Positions 25,182-35,476 of a DNA stretch of 64,000 nt are shown one piece after another. The notes under the pieces were generated by a model that ran no database searches, had not been told where the DNA came from, and was given only the letters and a program-made list of their open reading frames with translations. The number at the start of each line of letters is the position of its first letter. The stretch's first letter is position 1. Source of the DNA: Achromobacter sp. RTa (GTDB lineage Bacteria > Pseudomonadota > Gammaproteobacteria > Burkholderiales > Burkholderiaceae_B); the NCBI RefSeq assembly GCF_000757485.1, contig NZ_JPYO01000041.1, positions 310,001-374,000 on the forward strand, in the 5' to 3' direction. Made by a program: the position numbers and the translations under genes.

Positions 25182-26147
25182 TCAGTTCGGCTGCACGTTG
25201 GCCCGCTTCATGACGTCCAGCCATTTCTTGTTCTCCGTGGCCGCGAAGGCCGCGAATTCCTTGGCGTCCATCTTGCTGGGAATGATGCCGTCGTTGGCCA
25301 GCCGCTTGGCGACGGCCGGCATCGCCGACGCGTCCCGCATGGTCTGGTTCAGGCGGTCCACGATGGCGCGCGGCGTGTCCTTGGGCACCCAGTAGCCATA
25401 CCAGGACGTGACGTCGAAGTCCGGGATGCCCGATTCGGCGATGGTGGGCACGTCGGGCAGCAGGTCGATGCGGGCGGCGGAGGTGACGGCCAGGGCGCGC
25501 AGCTTGCCGCCCTTGATCTGGGGCAGGGCGCTGGCCACCGAGGCGTACAGGACGTCGACGTGCCCGCCCAGAACGTCCGTCAGGGCCTGGCCGGTGCCGT
25601 TGTAGGGGATATGGCTGATCTGCACGCCCGAGCGCACATTGACGAGTTCGCCCACCAGGTGCGGCAGCGAGCCCAGGCCGCCCGAGGCGAACGTGATGCT
25701 GCCGGGCTTGGCGCGCGCGGCCTCGATAAGGTCGCGGAAACTCTTGATCGGGGATTGGGCGCGCACCACGGCCACCATGGGCGCGAAGCCGAACACGCCC
25801 ACCGGCGTGAAGTCCTTCATGGGGTCGAAGTGCAGCGTCTTGAATATGCCCGGGTACATGACCTGGATGGACGCATTCATCAATCCCGTGTAGCCCTCGG
25901 GCTTGCTCAGCGCCACGTCGCGCGCGCCGATGGTGCCCGCCGCGCCTGGGCGCGACTCGATCACGATCGGCTGGCCCAGCAGCGTGCTCATCTCGGGGGT
26001 GAGCATGCGGCCGAAGGTCTCCGTGGTGGAGCCCGCCTGATGCGGAACGACGATCCGCACGGGCTGTGTTGGAAAGCTGTTGGCGGCCAAGGCGCCCGGA
26101 CCGGAAACCAGCATTGCCGCAAGCAAGGGCAGGTGATGCAATTTCAT
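25182..26147 (-). CDS. Bug-family tripartite tricarboxylate transporter substrate-binding protein
   Basis: This encodes 321 residues with a Sec signal peptide (cleavage near ALAA-NS, residue 22). VRIVVPHQAGS, VIESRPGAAGTIGARDVA, HIPYNGTGQALTDVLGGHVD and the C-terminal half are typical of the very large Bug receptor family of Bordetella and relatives. It binds a small carboxylate or amide in the periplasm. No TctA/TctB membrane genes are adjacent, which is common for this family. AGGAGA precedes the ATG. It is downstream of the CoA-transferase gene cluster on the same strand. Confidence 0.94.
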   Translation of the reverse strand: MKLHHLPLLAAMLVSGPGALAANSFPTQPVRIVVPHQAGSTTETFGRMLTPEMSTLLGQPIVIESRPGAAGTIGARDVALSKPEGYTGLMNASIQVMYPGIFKTLHFDPMKDFTPVGVFGFAPMVAVVRAQSPIKSFRDLIEAARAKPGSITFASGGLGSLPHLVGELVNVRSGVQISHIPYNGTGQALTDVLGGHVDVLYASVASALPQIKGGKLRALAVTSAARIDLLPDVPTIAESGIPDFDVTSWYGYWVPKDTPRAIVDRLNQTMRDASAMPAVAKRLANDGIIPSKMDAKEFAAFAATENKKWLDVMKRANVQPN

Positions 26148-26229
26148 GGTTGTCTCCTGTTTATCGTATTGCCGGAAGCCGCTGTGCCGCGGTTCATGTC
26201 ATGGGCGGCGCAGGGCGCGCCGCCGGAAT

Positions 26230-27417
26230 TCAGCGGGGCGGGCCCAGCGCCCCGGCCTCCCGCAGCCGGGCGATCTCGGCATCGCCGTATCCCGCTTCGC
26301 GCAGCACTTCGTCGCCGTGCTCTCCGGGCAGCGGGGGAAGCGTGCGCAGCGAGGCGGGCGTGCGGCTCAGCTTGATGGGAAAGCCCGGCCCCCGGTACTC
26401 GCCCTGGGATAGCGCCATTTCCCTGTGGGCGGCATGCGGCGTCGCGATGGCTTCTGCCACGTCCAGGATGGGAGCGACGGGCACGCCGGCGCCGGTCAGC
26501 GATTCGGCAAGCTTGCGGCCGTCCTGGCCGGCCAGCAGGCGAGCCAGCTCCTCGCGCAGCTCGCCGCGGTTGGCGATGCGGTCCACGTTGCGCAGGAAGC
26601 GGGGGTCTTGCGCGAGGCCGGGATGGCCGAGCTGCGCGCACAGTGTGGCGAATTGCCGCTCGTTGCCCACCGCGACATACACGGGAACCGTGGCGGTGTC
26701 GAAGGCGTCGTAGGGCGCGATATTGGGATGGCCGTTGCCGGAGCGCGCCGGCGTCTTGCCCGTCCAGAGGTAGTTGGCCAGATGCGGATGCGCGACGCTC
26801 AGCGCGCAATCGTGCAGCGCGACATCGCACAGTTGCCCGCGCCCCGACCGGGCGCGCTCGGCGAGCGCCGTGAGGACGGCGATCGTCGCCTGCATGCCGG
26901 TGGCCAGATCCACCATGGGCACGCCCAGCCGCAGGGGCGGGCCGTCCGCCGTGCCGTTGACGCTCATCAGGCCGCAAGCGGCCTGCACCGCGGCGTCATA
27001 GCCCGGCCGGCCGCCCATGGGGCCGTCGTCGCCGAAACCCGTGATGCGGCAATGGATCAGCCGGGGAAAGCGCGCACAGAGGGCGGCGGGGTCGGGGACG
27101 CCCCAGGCTGCCAGCGTGCTGGGTTTGAAGTTCTCGATCAGCACGTCGGCGCCGTCCAGCATGCGCCAGAAGACCTCGCGCGCGTCCTCGCGGTTCAGGT
27201 CCAGGACGACGCCGCGCTTGTTGCGGTTCAGGGCCTGGTAATAGGCCGCGCCGCCGGCATTCACCGGCGGGCCGAACGTGCGTGTTTCGTCGCCGGCGGG
27301 CGGCTCGATCTTGATGACGTCGGCGCCGTGATCCCCCAGCATCTGGCCGCAATAGGGGCCGGCCAGCACGCGCGAGGCATCGATGACCCGCAGGCCGGCA
27401 AGGCTGGACCCGTTCAT
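26230..27417 (-). CDS. CaiB/BaiF family III CoA-transferase
   Basis: This encodes 395 residues. LAGLRVIDASRVLAGPYCGQ is the N-terminal signature, followed by IKIEPPAGDETR, NRNKRGVVLDLN and GYDAAVQA, where the Asp is the residue that forms the acyl/CoA anhydride. These enzymes move CoA between carboxylic acids. The start at 27417 overlaps the stop of the upstream gene by four bases, so the two are translationally coupled. With the acyl-CoA dehydrogenase on the other strand it suggests activation and oxidation of a specific carboxylic acid. Confidence 0.94.
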   Translation of the reverse strand: MNGSSLAGLRVIDASRVLAGPYCGQMLGDHGADVIKIEPPAGDETRTFGPPVNAGGAAYYQALNRNKRGVVLDLNREDAREVFWRMLDGADVLIENFKPSTLAAWGVPDPAALCARFPRLIHCRITGFGDDGPMGGRPGYDAAVQAACGLMSVNGTADGPPLRLGVPMVDLATGMQATIAVLTALAERARSGRGQLCDVALHDCALSVAHPHLANYLWTGKTPARSGNGHPNIAPYDAFDTATVPVYVAVGNERQFATLCAQLGHPGLAQDPRFLRNVDRIANRGELREELARLLAGQDGRKLAESLTGAGVPVAPILDVAEAIATPHAAHREMALSQGEYRGPGFPIKLSRTPASLRTLPPLPGEHGDEVLREAGYGDAEIARLREAGALGPPR

Positions 27418-28517
27418 GTCCGGCCTCCGGGGATGGGACCAACCAGGATGCCGCGCGGCGCGATCCGCCATTCGAACGCTCCTTCGCCCTGGTCCAGGCG
27501 GCGCGTGACCTTGAGGTCCAGCCGGCGGTTGTGCGCCGACAAGGCGCCTTCCAGCAGGCAGTTCCAGGCGTCGAAGGCCGCGCCGTGCAATTGAGTCAGG
27601 CCAGCCATCAGCTTCCAGGTGGCCTGGCGCACGCCGGGGGCGCCGCCGTCCTCGATCAGCTCGGCCTCGTCGCCCTGGGCGCGCGCGAGCGCGACCATGA
27701 AGCGGGCGAACTCTTGCGCGGAGCCCTGATCCGGCAGGCCGAACGCGGCGGCCGTGCCGCTGTAGAACTGCATGCCGACGAGGCGTGCGGTGATGCCGCC
27801 CAGCCAGGCGGCCTCGTGCGGGCCGTGCAGGCCGATGAGCTCGGGCAGGGCCGTGCGCACGTATTCCATGGCGTAGTTGCGCCGCGCCTTCTGCAGGCGG
27901 TCCTGGGGCCAGGTGGCGGTGGGCAGCGTGGGCGCGCTGGCGGGATCGAAATCGGGGGCTTCCTCGCCGCGCGCGAAGCGCAGGCGCTCTTCCTCGGAGA
28001 TGTCGTGGTCATACTCGCAGTAGTAGCCTTCCAGCCCCGGCTGCCCGTCCATGGCCTGTTTGGTGCACACGAAGCCCAGCCGGCTCGTGCCCAGCGAAAC
28101 GCCGTTGTGCGCATGCCAGCCTCGCAGGACGGCGCGGGATACCTCGCCGGGGATGGCGCAGAGCGCCGTGCCTTGCCAGGCCCAGCGCGGCGTCGGATAG
28201 CGCACCCAGACCTTGCGGCTCGATTCCTCCATGTATTCCACGCGCACGCCACCGATGGCGTTCGACAGGTAGTGGTAGCGCGCCGCGGCCACGGCGGGCG
28301 GCAGGCCGGCGATGCCCAGCTTTTCCAGGCCGGGCAGGAAGCGTTCCAGATGCTGGCGGCGGAAGATATGGAAAACGAGCTCGGCCGCCTCGCGGCTGCC
28401 GCGGCGGGTGACCATGGTCATCACGAGACCGGTGAAGTAGGAGTGGTACCACTCGGCGACGGCCGACCAGCGGGCCGCGTCGCCGCCAGGAGCGGCAGGG
28501 GCAGGGAAGGGTTGCAT
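27414..28517 (-). CDS. Unrecognised 367-residue protein in the CoA-transferase cluster
   Basis: There is no signal peptide or membrane span. The N-terminal half is helical with WYHSYFTGLVMTMVTRRGS and FHIFRRQHLERFLPGL. The middle has GGVRVEYMEESSRKVWVRYP and a GFVCTKQAMDGQPGLEGYY segment. The C-terminal domain (GLTQLHGAAFDAWNCLLEG) looks like a small ligand-binding module. I know no family for it. I prefer the ATG at 28517 (AAGGA nine bases upstream) to the one at 28535, although the latter overlaps the upstream TetR stop (ATGA). It is coupled to the CoA-transferase, so it probably has a role in the same acyl-CoA route, for example as a hydrolase, hydratase or binding protein. Confidence 0.85.
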   Translation of the reverse strand: MQPFPAPAAPGGDAARWSAVAEWYHSYFTGLVMTMVTRRGSREAAELVFHIFRRQHLERFLPGLEKLGIAGLPPAVAAARYHYLSNAIGGVRVEYMEESSRKVWVRYPTPRWAWQGTALCAIPGEVSRAVLRGWHAHNGVSLGTSRLGFVCTKQAMDGQPGLEGYYCEYDHDISEEERLRFARGEEAPDFDPASAPTLPTATWPQDRLQKARRNYAMEYVRTALPELIGLHGPHEAAWLGGITARLVGMQFYSGTAAAFGLPDQGSAQEFARFMVALARAQGDEAELIEDGGAPGVRQATWKLMAGLTQLHGAAFDAWNCLLEGALSAHNRRLDLKVTRRLDQGEGAFEWRIAPRGILVGPIPGGRT

Positions 28518-28531
28518 AGTCGTGGTCCTTG

Positions 28532-30271
28532 TCATTGCCGGTGGGCGGCGTCGGCCGGCGCGCCGGTCTGCATATCGGCGGCGGGCTGGTAGGCCTGGGT
28601 CAGGCCGGAGAGCACGAAGGTGGCCAGATGCGTGGCCAGCCGCTCGCGGTCCGCCGGGGTTTCGCCCGGGCGGGGCTGGTACCACATGGTGGTCCAGTTG
28701 ATGGCGCCGAACAGCGGCTTGGCGGCCAGCCGGGGATTCTGGCGGGGCAGTTCGCCTGCATCGATGGCCTGCGTCAGCACGTTCACGAACAGCTCTTCGT
28801 AGTGGTCGCGCAGGCTGATCACAGCATCCAGGCGAGCGCGCTGCTCTTCGTTGATGCGGCCCATGAGATGCGACTCCAGTCCCTGGACCGCCACGCGCTG
28901 GTAGGACAGGTGCTTCATGACCTGCATCGCATGCGCGTAGGCCATCCGGTACAGGCGGTCTACCGCGCGGACGCCGGGCTGCCGCGCGATGGGTTCCACC
29001 GTGGCGATGTTCATTTCCAGGGCGCGCTGGTACACCGCGGTGAACAGATGCGCCTTGCTGCGGTAATGGTGATAGATGCTGCCCTTGGTGACGCCCAGCG
29101 CATCGCCGATCTGGTCCAGGGTCGTGGCGTCGTAGGTCTGCTGGGTGAAGGCGTCGGCGGCGGCGTCGAGGATTTCCGCGACGCGGTCGGGCAGGTCGCC
29201 GGCGCGGGGTATCGGGGTGTTGGACATGGCGGCTGAAGTTCCGGAGAGGGAGGCTTGGGGAGGCTGGATGGCGCCCGCGAGCAGGACGGTCTGGGCTTCC
29301 TGCGCGCAGGCGGCCGCTTGGTGGACGTGGCGCGCGCGCAGCAGGGCCTGCAAGGCTGCCGGGTCGGCCAAGGGCGAGGACCCGGCAAGCTTCATGGCCG
29401 CGGCCAGCATGCGTTCGGCGGATTCCCCCGCCGACAGCAGCGCCATGGCGCTGAGCAGGCGGATGTCCTGGCTGGCATGGGCCGCTGCGGCGGCTTCGTG
29501 CAGCAGCGCGCGCGCCGCCGCGAACGCGCTGGCGCAGGCTGCCAGTTCCAGCGCGCCGCGGGCGGGCGCAGCCTCGTCGGGCTGCAGCGCATTCGCGGCC
29601 TCGGCGTAGGCAGCGAGCGTGACGCCGTTGGCTTGCGCGGCCGCGGCAAGCCGGCGCAGCGCGTCGGTGCGCAGCATGGCGTCGCGGGCCTGCCCGGCCG
29701 GGCCCAGCAGGCAATCAGGGCCCACGTGGGCATCCACCCGGGCCATGCCGCCGATCGGGCCGGCGCGGCCGGGTTCGATGCCGGGCGCGTCCACCGGCAG
29801 CAGAAAGGCGGAGACCGCGCCGGCATCGGCATGGTGGGCGAATACCAGCAGCGGCGCGCCGGGATCGGCGCCGATCCAGCGGCCGCCGCCTTGGACGCGC
29901 CAGGAGCGTCCTTCCGGGCGGGCCAGGAAGGACGGCCGGCCGGTGGCGGGATCCAGCGCCTGGGCCGGGCTGGCCCATGCCCCGGCCGGCTCGCGCTTCG
30001 AGCGGGCGGCCGCAAGCTCGCCAGCCGCGGCCGCGGCGCACCATGCGGCGGCCAGCGAGACCGACAGCGCGGGCCGCCGGGCGGACAGGATTTCAATAAC
30101 GGCCAGGAGAGTGGCGGGCGGCGATGGCGGTTGCGCGCCGCAAAGCGCGGCCAGGCCGGACTGCGATACCGATGGGCTTACCGCAGCGTCTTCGGGCAGG
30201 GCGGCCAGCCGGCGCGCGCGGGCCAGCCAGCGGGCGGACACGCCTGGAGCAGGGGGCCAAGAGAGTGTCAT
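28532..30271 (-). CDS. Fusion of a degenerate acyl-CoA-dehydrogenase-like domain with a TetR regulator
   Basis: One uninterrupted 579-residue frame. The start at 30271 has AAGGA nine bases upstream and so looks genuine. Residues 1 to about 345 resemble the middle and C-terminal helical parts of acyl-CoA dehydrogenases (SAFLLPVDAPGIEP, long Ala-rich helices) but lack the usual N-terminal helical domain and catalytic motifs. From about 349 a complete TetR/AcrR protein follows, with the helix-turn-helix TTLDQIGDALGVTKGSIYHHY and a ligand domain. An internal ATG at 29227 could start the TetR part alone (231 residues), but it has no clear ribosome site. It probably senses an acyl-CoA and controls the divergent dehydrogenase and its own operon. 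Confidence 0.85.
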   Translation of the reverse strand: MTLSWPPAPGVSARWLARARRLAALPEDAAVSPSVSQSGLAALCGAQPPSPPATLLAVIEILSARRPALSVSLAAAWCAAAAAGELAAARSKREPAGAWASPAQALDPATGRPSFLARPEGRSWRVQGGGRWIGADPGAPLLVFAHHADAGAVSAFLLPVDAPGIEPGRAGPIGGMARVDAHVGPDCLLGPAGQARDAMLRTDALRRLAAAAQANGVTLAAYAEAANALQPDEAAPARGALELAACASAFAAARALLHEAAAAAHASQDIRLLSAMALLSAGESAERMLAAAMKLAGSSPLADPAALQALLRARHVHQAAACAQEAQTVLLAGAIQPPQASLSGTSAAMSNTPIPRAGDLPDRVAEILDAAADAFTQQTYDATTLDQIGDALGVTKGSIYHHYRSKAHLFTAVYQRALEMNIATVEPIARQPGVRAVDRLYRMAYAHAMQVMKHLSYQRVAVQGLESHLMGRINEEQRARLDAVISLRDHYEELFVNVLTQAIDAGELPRQNPRLAAKPLFGAINWTTMWYQPRPGETPADRERLATHLATFVLSGLTQAYQPAADMQTGAPADAAHRQ

Positions 30272-30287
30272 CGAACGTGATCCTTGT

Positions 30288-30316
30288 GGGTATCCAGATC
30301 CATACTTGAGCGTATG
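30288..30316. promoter_or_regulatory. Putative TetR operator, copy 1
   Basis: GGGTAT-CAG-ATCCATAC followed by CATAC-N6-GTATG (CATACTTGAGCGTATG at 30301-30316). The block lies 17-45 bases upstream of the fusion-gene ATG and is nearly repeated at 30378-30408. Confidence 0.65.
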
Positions 30317-30377
30317 TTAGGGGCCGGGAATTCATATTTCAACAGAAAAAAATAATTGATTCATAAGGAAAACCCTT

Positions 30378-30408
30378 GGGTATGCAGTGATCCATACCCA
30401 TGCGTATG
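30378..30408. promoter_or_regulatory. Putative TetR operator, copy 2
   Basis: GGGTATG-N8-CATACCC overlapped by CATACCCATGCGTATG (30393-30408). It has the same architecture as copy 1 and lies 44 bases upstream of the acyl-CoA dehydrogenase start. The two copies flank an AT-rich centre likely to hold both promoters. Confidence 0.65.
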
Positions 30409-30451
30409 TCGTTAGACTGCGAGTTCCACGACGACGATACCGAGGACGTTC

Positions 30452-31645
30452 ATGAGTACAGCTTTCCTTCCCCTGCATCAGCGCGAATCGATGGATCTTC
30501 CGTTCTTCGAACCCGCCCACAAAGACTATCTGCGGCAGGTGGAGGCCTTCGCCGACGGCCGCGACGATCCGCCGGCGACCGCCGCCAATGTGGACGCCAG
30601 CTGCCGCGAACTGGTGCGTGCGATGGGAGCCGCCGGGCTGCTGCGCGCCAGCGTGCCTCAGGCCTACGGCGGCGACGCGCCCGCCATCGAGTCGCGCCGG
30701 CTGGCGCTGGCGCGCGAAGCGCTGGCCTACCGGCACGGGCTGGCGGATTTCGCCTTTGCGATGCAGGGGCTGGGCAGCGGCGCCATCAGCCTGGCGGGTT
30801 CGGAGGCCCTGAAGGCCGAGATCCTGCCCAAGGTCGTCAGCGGCGAGTGCATTCCGGCCTTTGCGTTGTCGGAAAAGGGCGCGGGCTCGGACGCAGCGGG
30901 CATGGCCTGCCGCGCCCGCCTGGAAGGCGGCCACTACGTTATCGATGGAGAGAAAACCTGGATCTCGAACGGCGGCATCGCCGACGTCTACACCGTGTTC
31001 GCCCGCAGCGAGGAGGCGCCCGGCACGCGCGGGATTTCGGCTTTCGTGGTGTATCCCGGCGATCCCGGGTTTTCCATCAGCGAACGGATCGACGTCATGG
31101 CGCCGCATCCCCTGGCCACGCTGCGTTTCGACAATATGCGGATTCCGGCCGATCGCCTGCTGGGAGCGCCGGGCGAAGGCTTCAAGCTGGCCATGCGCAC
31201 GCTGGACATCTTCCGCGTGTCGGTGGCGGGCGCCGCGCTGGGATTCGCGCGCAGGGCGTTCGACGAAGCCCTGGCCCATGTGCGCGACCGGCGCCTGTTC
31301 GGCGGCACCCTGGGCGATTTGCAGCTGACGCAGGCCAAGCTGGGCGACATGGCCGTCGCCATCGACGCGGCGGCCCTGCTGACGTATCGCGCGGCATGGC
31401 GGCGCGATGCGCTCGGGCTGTCCACCACGCGGGAAGCCGCCATGGCCAAGCTGGCGGCAACCGAGAATGCGCAATCCGTGGTGGACATGGCCCTGCAGCT
31501 GTTCGGGGCGCGCGGCGTGAAGGTTGGGGAAACCCTGGAAAGCCTGTACCGGGAGATCCGGGCGTTGCGCATCTACGAGGGCGCCAGCGAAATCCAGAAG
31601 GTCATCATCGCGCGCGATGCGCTGAGGACGGCCGCCGCCGCATGA
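30452..31645 (+). CDS. Acyl-CoA dehydrogenase
   Basis: This encodes 397 residues of the full acyl-CoA dehydrogenase fold. The N-terminal helices run to about 130, the FAD-binding middle domain begins at IPAFALSEKGAGSDAAGM and includes DGEKTWISNGGIADVYTVFA, and the C-terminal helical domain includes VSVAGAALGFARRAFDEAL and LYREIRALRIYEGASEIQ, the latter matching the family C-terminal signature. It oxidises an acyl-CoA to the enoyl-CoA with FAD. It is divergent from the fusion regulator, with a duplicated operator in between. The chain length or branching of its substrate is unknown. Confidence 0.94.
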   Translation: MSTAFLPLHQRESMDLPFFEPAHKDYLRQVEAFADGRDDPPATAANVDASCRELVRAMGAAGLLRASVPQAYGGDAPAIESRRLALAREALAYRHGLADFAFAMQGLGSGAISLAGSEALKAEILPKVVSGECIPAFALSEKGAGSDAAGMACRARLEGGHYVIDGEKTWISNGGIADVYTVFARSEEAPGTRGISAFVVYPGDPGFSISERIDVMAPHPLATLRFDNMRIPADRLLGAPGEGFKLAMRTLDIFRVSVAGAALGFARRAFDEALAHVRDRRLFGGTLGDLQLTQAKLGDMAVAIDAAALLTYRAAWRRDALGLSTTREAAMAKLAATENAQSVVDMALQLFGARGVKVGETLESLYREIRALRIYEGASEIQKVIIARDALRTAAAA

Positions 31646-31836
31646 GCGCCGCCATTGGCGCGCAAGCCATAAATCCCCGGCAGCGCCAGTCTTCATGCGG
31701 GTCGTCCAATGGCGGCGGAGGCTGTGCTATTGTCTTTAACCGGCTGGCTGCGATCATCATTCCGTAGCCGAGCCGGCGATGATGCGGCCCGAGGCTACCT
31801 CCTTGCGCCGCGTCCTTGGCAAGAATAAACGCATGA

Positions 31837-33093
<1,257 letters not shown>

Positions 33094-33095
33094 TC

Positions 33096-34139
33096 ATGGC
33101 AATCGATAACAACATCGGTCCGGCGTCCGCGTCGATGACCATGATCCAGGCTTTGCGCTCGGCCATGGATGTGATGCTGGAGCGCGACAACAACGTGGTG
33201 GTGTTCGGCCAGGACGTGGGCTATTTCGGCGGCGTGTTCCGCTGCACCGAAGGGCTGCAGGCCAAGTACGGCAGCTCGCGCGTGTTCGATACGCCGATTT
33301 CCGAAGGCGGCATCGTCGGCGTGGCGGTGGGCATGGGGGCCTACGGCCTGCGCCCCGTCTGCGAGATCCAGTTCGCCGACTATTTCTATCCGGCGTCGGA
33401 CCAGATCGTGTCCGAGGCCGCGCGCCTGCGCTACCGCTCGGTCAACGAGTTCGTTGCGCCCATGACGATACGCATGCCCTGCGGCGGCGGCATCTATGGC
33501 GGGCAGACGCACAGCCAGAGTCCGGAAGCCATGTTCACGCAGGTCTGCGGGCTGCGGACGGTGATGCCGTCCAACCCCTACGACGCCAAGGGCCTGCTGA
33601 TCGCCGCCATCGAAAACGACGATCCGGTGATCTTCCTGGAACCCAAGCGGCTCTACAACGGCCCGTTCGACGGCCACCATGACCGCCCGGTCACGCCCTG
33701 GACGGGGCGCCCGGGCAGCGTGGTGCCCACCGGCTACTACACCGTGCCGCTGGATTCCGCCGCCGTTGTGCGGCCGGGCAGCGAACTGACGGTGCTGACC
33801 TACGGCACCACGGTCCACGTGTCGCTGACGGCGGCCGAGGAAACCGGCATCGACGCCGAGGTCATCGACCTGCGCAGCCTGTGGCCGCTGGACCTGGATG
33901 CCATCGTCAATTCAGTGAAGAAGACCGGCCGCTGCGTGGTGGTGCACGAGGCTACCCGCACCTGCGGCTTCGGCGCCGAACTGATCGCGCTGGTGCAGGA
34001 ACATTGCTTCCATCACCTGGAAGCGCCCGTCGAGCGGGTGACCGGCTGGGACACGCCGTATCCGCACGCCCAGGAATGGGCGTACTTCCCCGGCCCGCGC
34101 CGGGTCGGCGAAGCGTTCAAGCGCGCGATGGAGGGTTGA
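33096..34139 (+). CDS. bkdA2: Branched-chain 2-oxoacid dehydrogenase E1 beta subunit
   Basis: This encodes 347 residues. MTMIQALRSAMDVMLERD, VVVFGQDVGYFGGVFR, the substrate-channel segment FDTPISEGGIVGVAVGMG and the C-terminal transketolase domain (ELTVLTYGTTVHVSL, EVIDLRSLWPLD) are typical of the beta chain. It forms the alpha2beta2 E1 with the upstream product and completes the thiamine site. It begins 2 bases after the alpha gene. Confidence 0.96.
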   Translation: MAIDNNIGPASASMTMIQALRSAMDVMLERDNNVVVFGQDVGYFGGVFRCTEGLQAKYGSSRVFDTPISEGGIVGVAVGMGAYGLRPVCEIQFADYFYPASDQIVSEAARLRYRSVNEFVAPMTIRMPCGGGIYGGQTHSQSPEAMFTQVCGLRTVMPSNPYDAKGLLIAAIENDDPVIFLEPKRLYNGPFDGHHDRPVTPWTGRPGSVVPTGYYTVPLDSAAVVRPGSELTVLTYGTTVHVSLTAAEETGIDAEVIDLRSLWPLDLDAIVNSVKKTGRCVVVHEATRTCGFGAELIALVQEHCFHHLEAPVERVTGWDTPYPHAQEWAYFPGPRRVGEAFKRAMEG

Positions 34140-34142
34140 GCG

Positions 34143-35474
34143 ATGGGTATTCATATCATCAAGATGCCCGACATCGGCGAAGGCATCGCGGAAGTCGAAC
34201 TGGTGGGCTGGCACGTCAAGGTGGGCGATACCGTCGCCGAAGACCAGCCGCTGGCCGACGTGATGACCGACAAGGCCACGGTGGAGATTCCTTCGCCGGT
34301 GGTCGGCCGCGTGGTGGCGCTGGGCGGCGAGGTGGGCGAAGTGATGGCGGTGGGCGGCGAATTGATCCGCCTGGAAGTGGAAGGCGAGGGCAACCTCAAG
34401 CCCGGCGCGGAAGCGCCGCCGGCCAAGGCGGCCCAGGCGCCGGCCCCTCAGCCCCCTCAGTTGCCTCAGGCTGCTCAGGCGCCCCAGGTGTCCGACACCC
34501 AGCCAGCGAAAGCACCGCAAACATCCGCAACCCGGGTGTCTGACACCCCCAAGCACCCCGCCCGCCAGTCATCCGCGGCCGTCGCCCGCCAGCCCGGCGA
34601 GAAGCCGCTGGCGTCTCCCGCCGTGCGCAAGCGCGCCTGGGACCTGGGCATCGAGCTGCGCTACGTGCATGGCAGCGGCCCCGCCGGCCGCATCCTGCAC
34701 GAGGACCTGGACGCCTATCTGCAGGGCCAGGGCGCGTCGGGCCAGGCGCGCGGCGGCGCCGCATACGCCGAACGCAACGATGAAGAGAACGTGCCGGTGA
34801 TCGGGCTGCGCCGGAAGATCGCGCAGAAGATGGCGGAGTCCAAGCGCCGCATCCCGCACTTCAGCTACGTCGAGGAAATCGACGTGACGGAACTCGAGGA
34901 CCTGCGCACCCAGCTGAACCTGAAATGGGGCGAGTCGCGGGGCAAGCTGACCCTGCTGCCGCTGCTGGCGCGCGCCATGGTGGTGGCGCTGCGCGATTTC
35001 CCGCAGATCAATGCGCGCTATGACGACGAGGCGGGCGTGGTGACGCGCTACGGCGCCGTGCACATTGGCATCGCCACGCAAAGCGACGGCGGCCTGATGG
35101 TGCCGGTCATGCGCCACGCCGAGGCGCGCGATCTCTGGTCCATGGCGGCCGAGATCGGGCGGCTGGCGCAGGCCGTGCGCACCGGCAGCGCCGGACGCGA
35201 CGAACTGTCCGGCTCGACCATCACCATCACCAGTCTGGGGCCGCTGGGCGGCATCGTCACCACGCCGGTCATCAACCATCCCGAGGTCGGCATCGTGGGC
35301 GTGAACCGCATCGTCGAGCGGCCCGCCATCCGCAATGGCGCAGTGGTGGCGCGCAAGCTGATGAACCTGTCGTCGTCCTTCGACCACCGCGTGGTCGACG
35401 GCATGGACGCCGCGCGTTTCATCCAGGCCGTGCGCGCGCTGCTGGAACAACCCGCGCTGCTTTTCGTGGAGTAA
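34143..35474 (+). CDS. bkdB: Branched-chain 2-oxoacid dehydrogenase E2 (lipoamide acyltransferase)
   Basis: This encodes 443 residues. The N-terminal lipoyl domain has the lipoylated Lys44 in [11 protein letters not shown] Pro/Ala/Gln linker runs from about 85 to 155, and a peripheral-subunit-binding domain ([30 protein letters not shown]) covers about 158-195. The catalytic domain carries His415 and Asp419 in [10 protein letters not shown]. It transfers the branched acyl group from E1 to CoA. The linker contains two in-frame copies of the palindromic repeat GTGTCNGACAC, each encoding Val-Ser-Asp-Thr, so a dispersed DNA repeat has apparently been tolerated in a flexible linker. Confidence 0.95.
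   Translation: MGIHIIKMPDIGEGIAEVELVGWHVKVGDTVAEDQPLADVMTDKATVEIPSPVVGRVVALGGEVGEVMAVGGELIRLEVEGEGNLKPGAEAPPAKAAQAPAPQPPQLPQAAQAPQVSDTQPAKAPQTSATRVSDTPKHPARQSSAAVARQPGEKPLASPAVRKRAWDLGIELRYVHGSGPAGRILHEDLDAYLQGQGASGQARGGAAYAERNDEENVPVIGLRRKIAQKMAESKRRIPHFSYVEEIDVTELEDLRTQLNLKWGESRGKLTLLPLLARAMVVALRDFPQINARYDDEAGVVTRYGAVHIGIATQSDGGLMVPVMRHAEARDLWSMAAEIGRLAQAVRTGSAGRDELSGSTITITSLGPLGGIVTTPVINHPEVGIVGVNRIVERPAIRNGAVVARKLMNLSSSFDHRVVDGMDAARFIQAVRALLEQPALLFVE
34488..34546. repeat. Two GTGTCNGACAC palindromes inside the E2 linker
   Basis: GTGTCCGACAC at 34488-34498 and GTGTCTGACAC at 34536-34546 lie 48 bases apart, both read in the frame V-S-D-T. They match the intergenic repeats after glnB and upstream of gspC. 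Confidence 0.85.
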
Positions 35475-35476
35475 GC

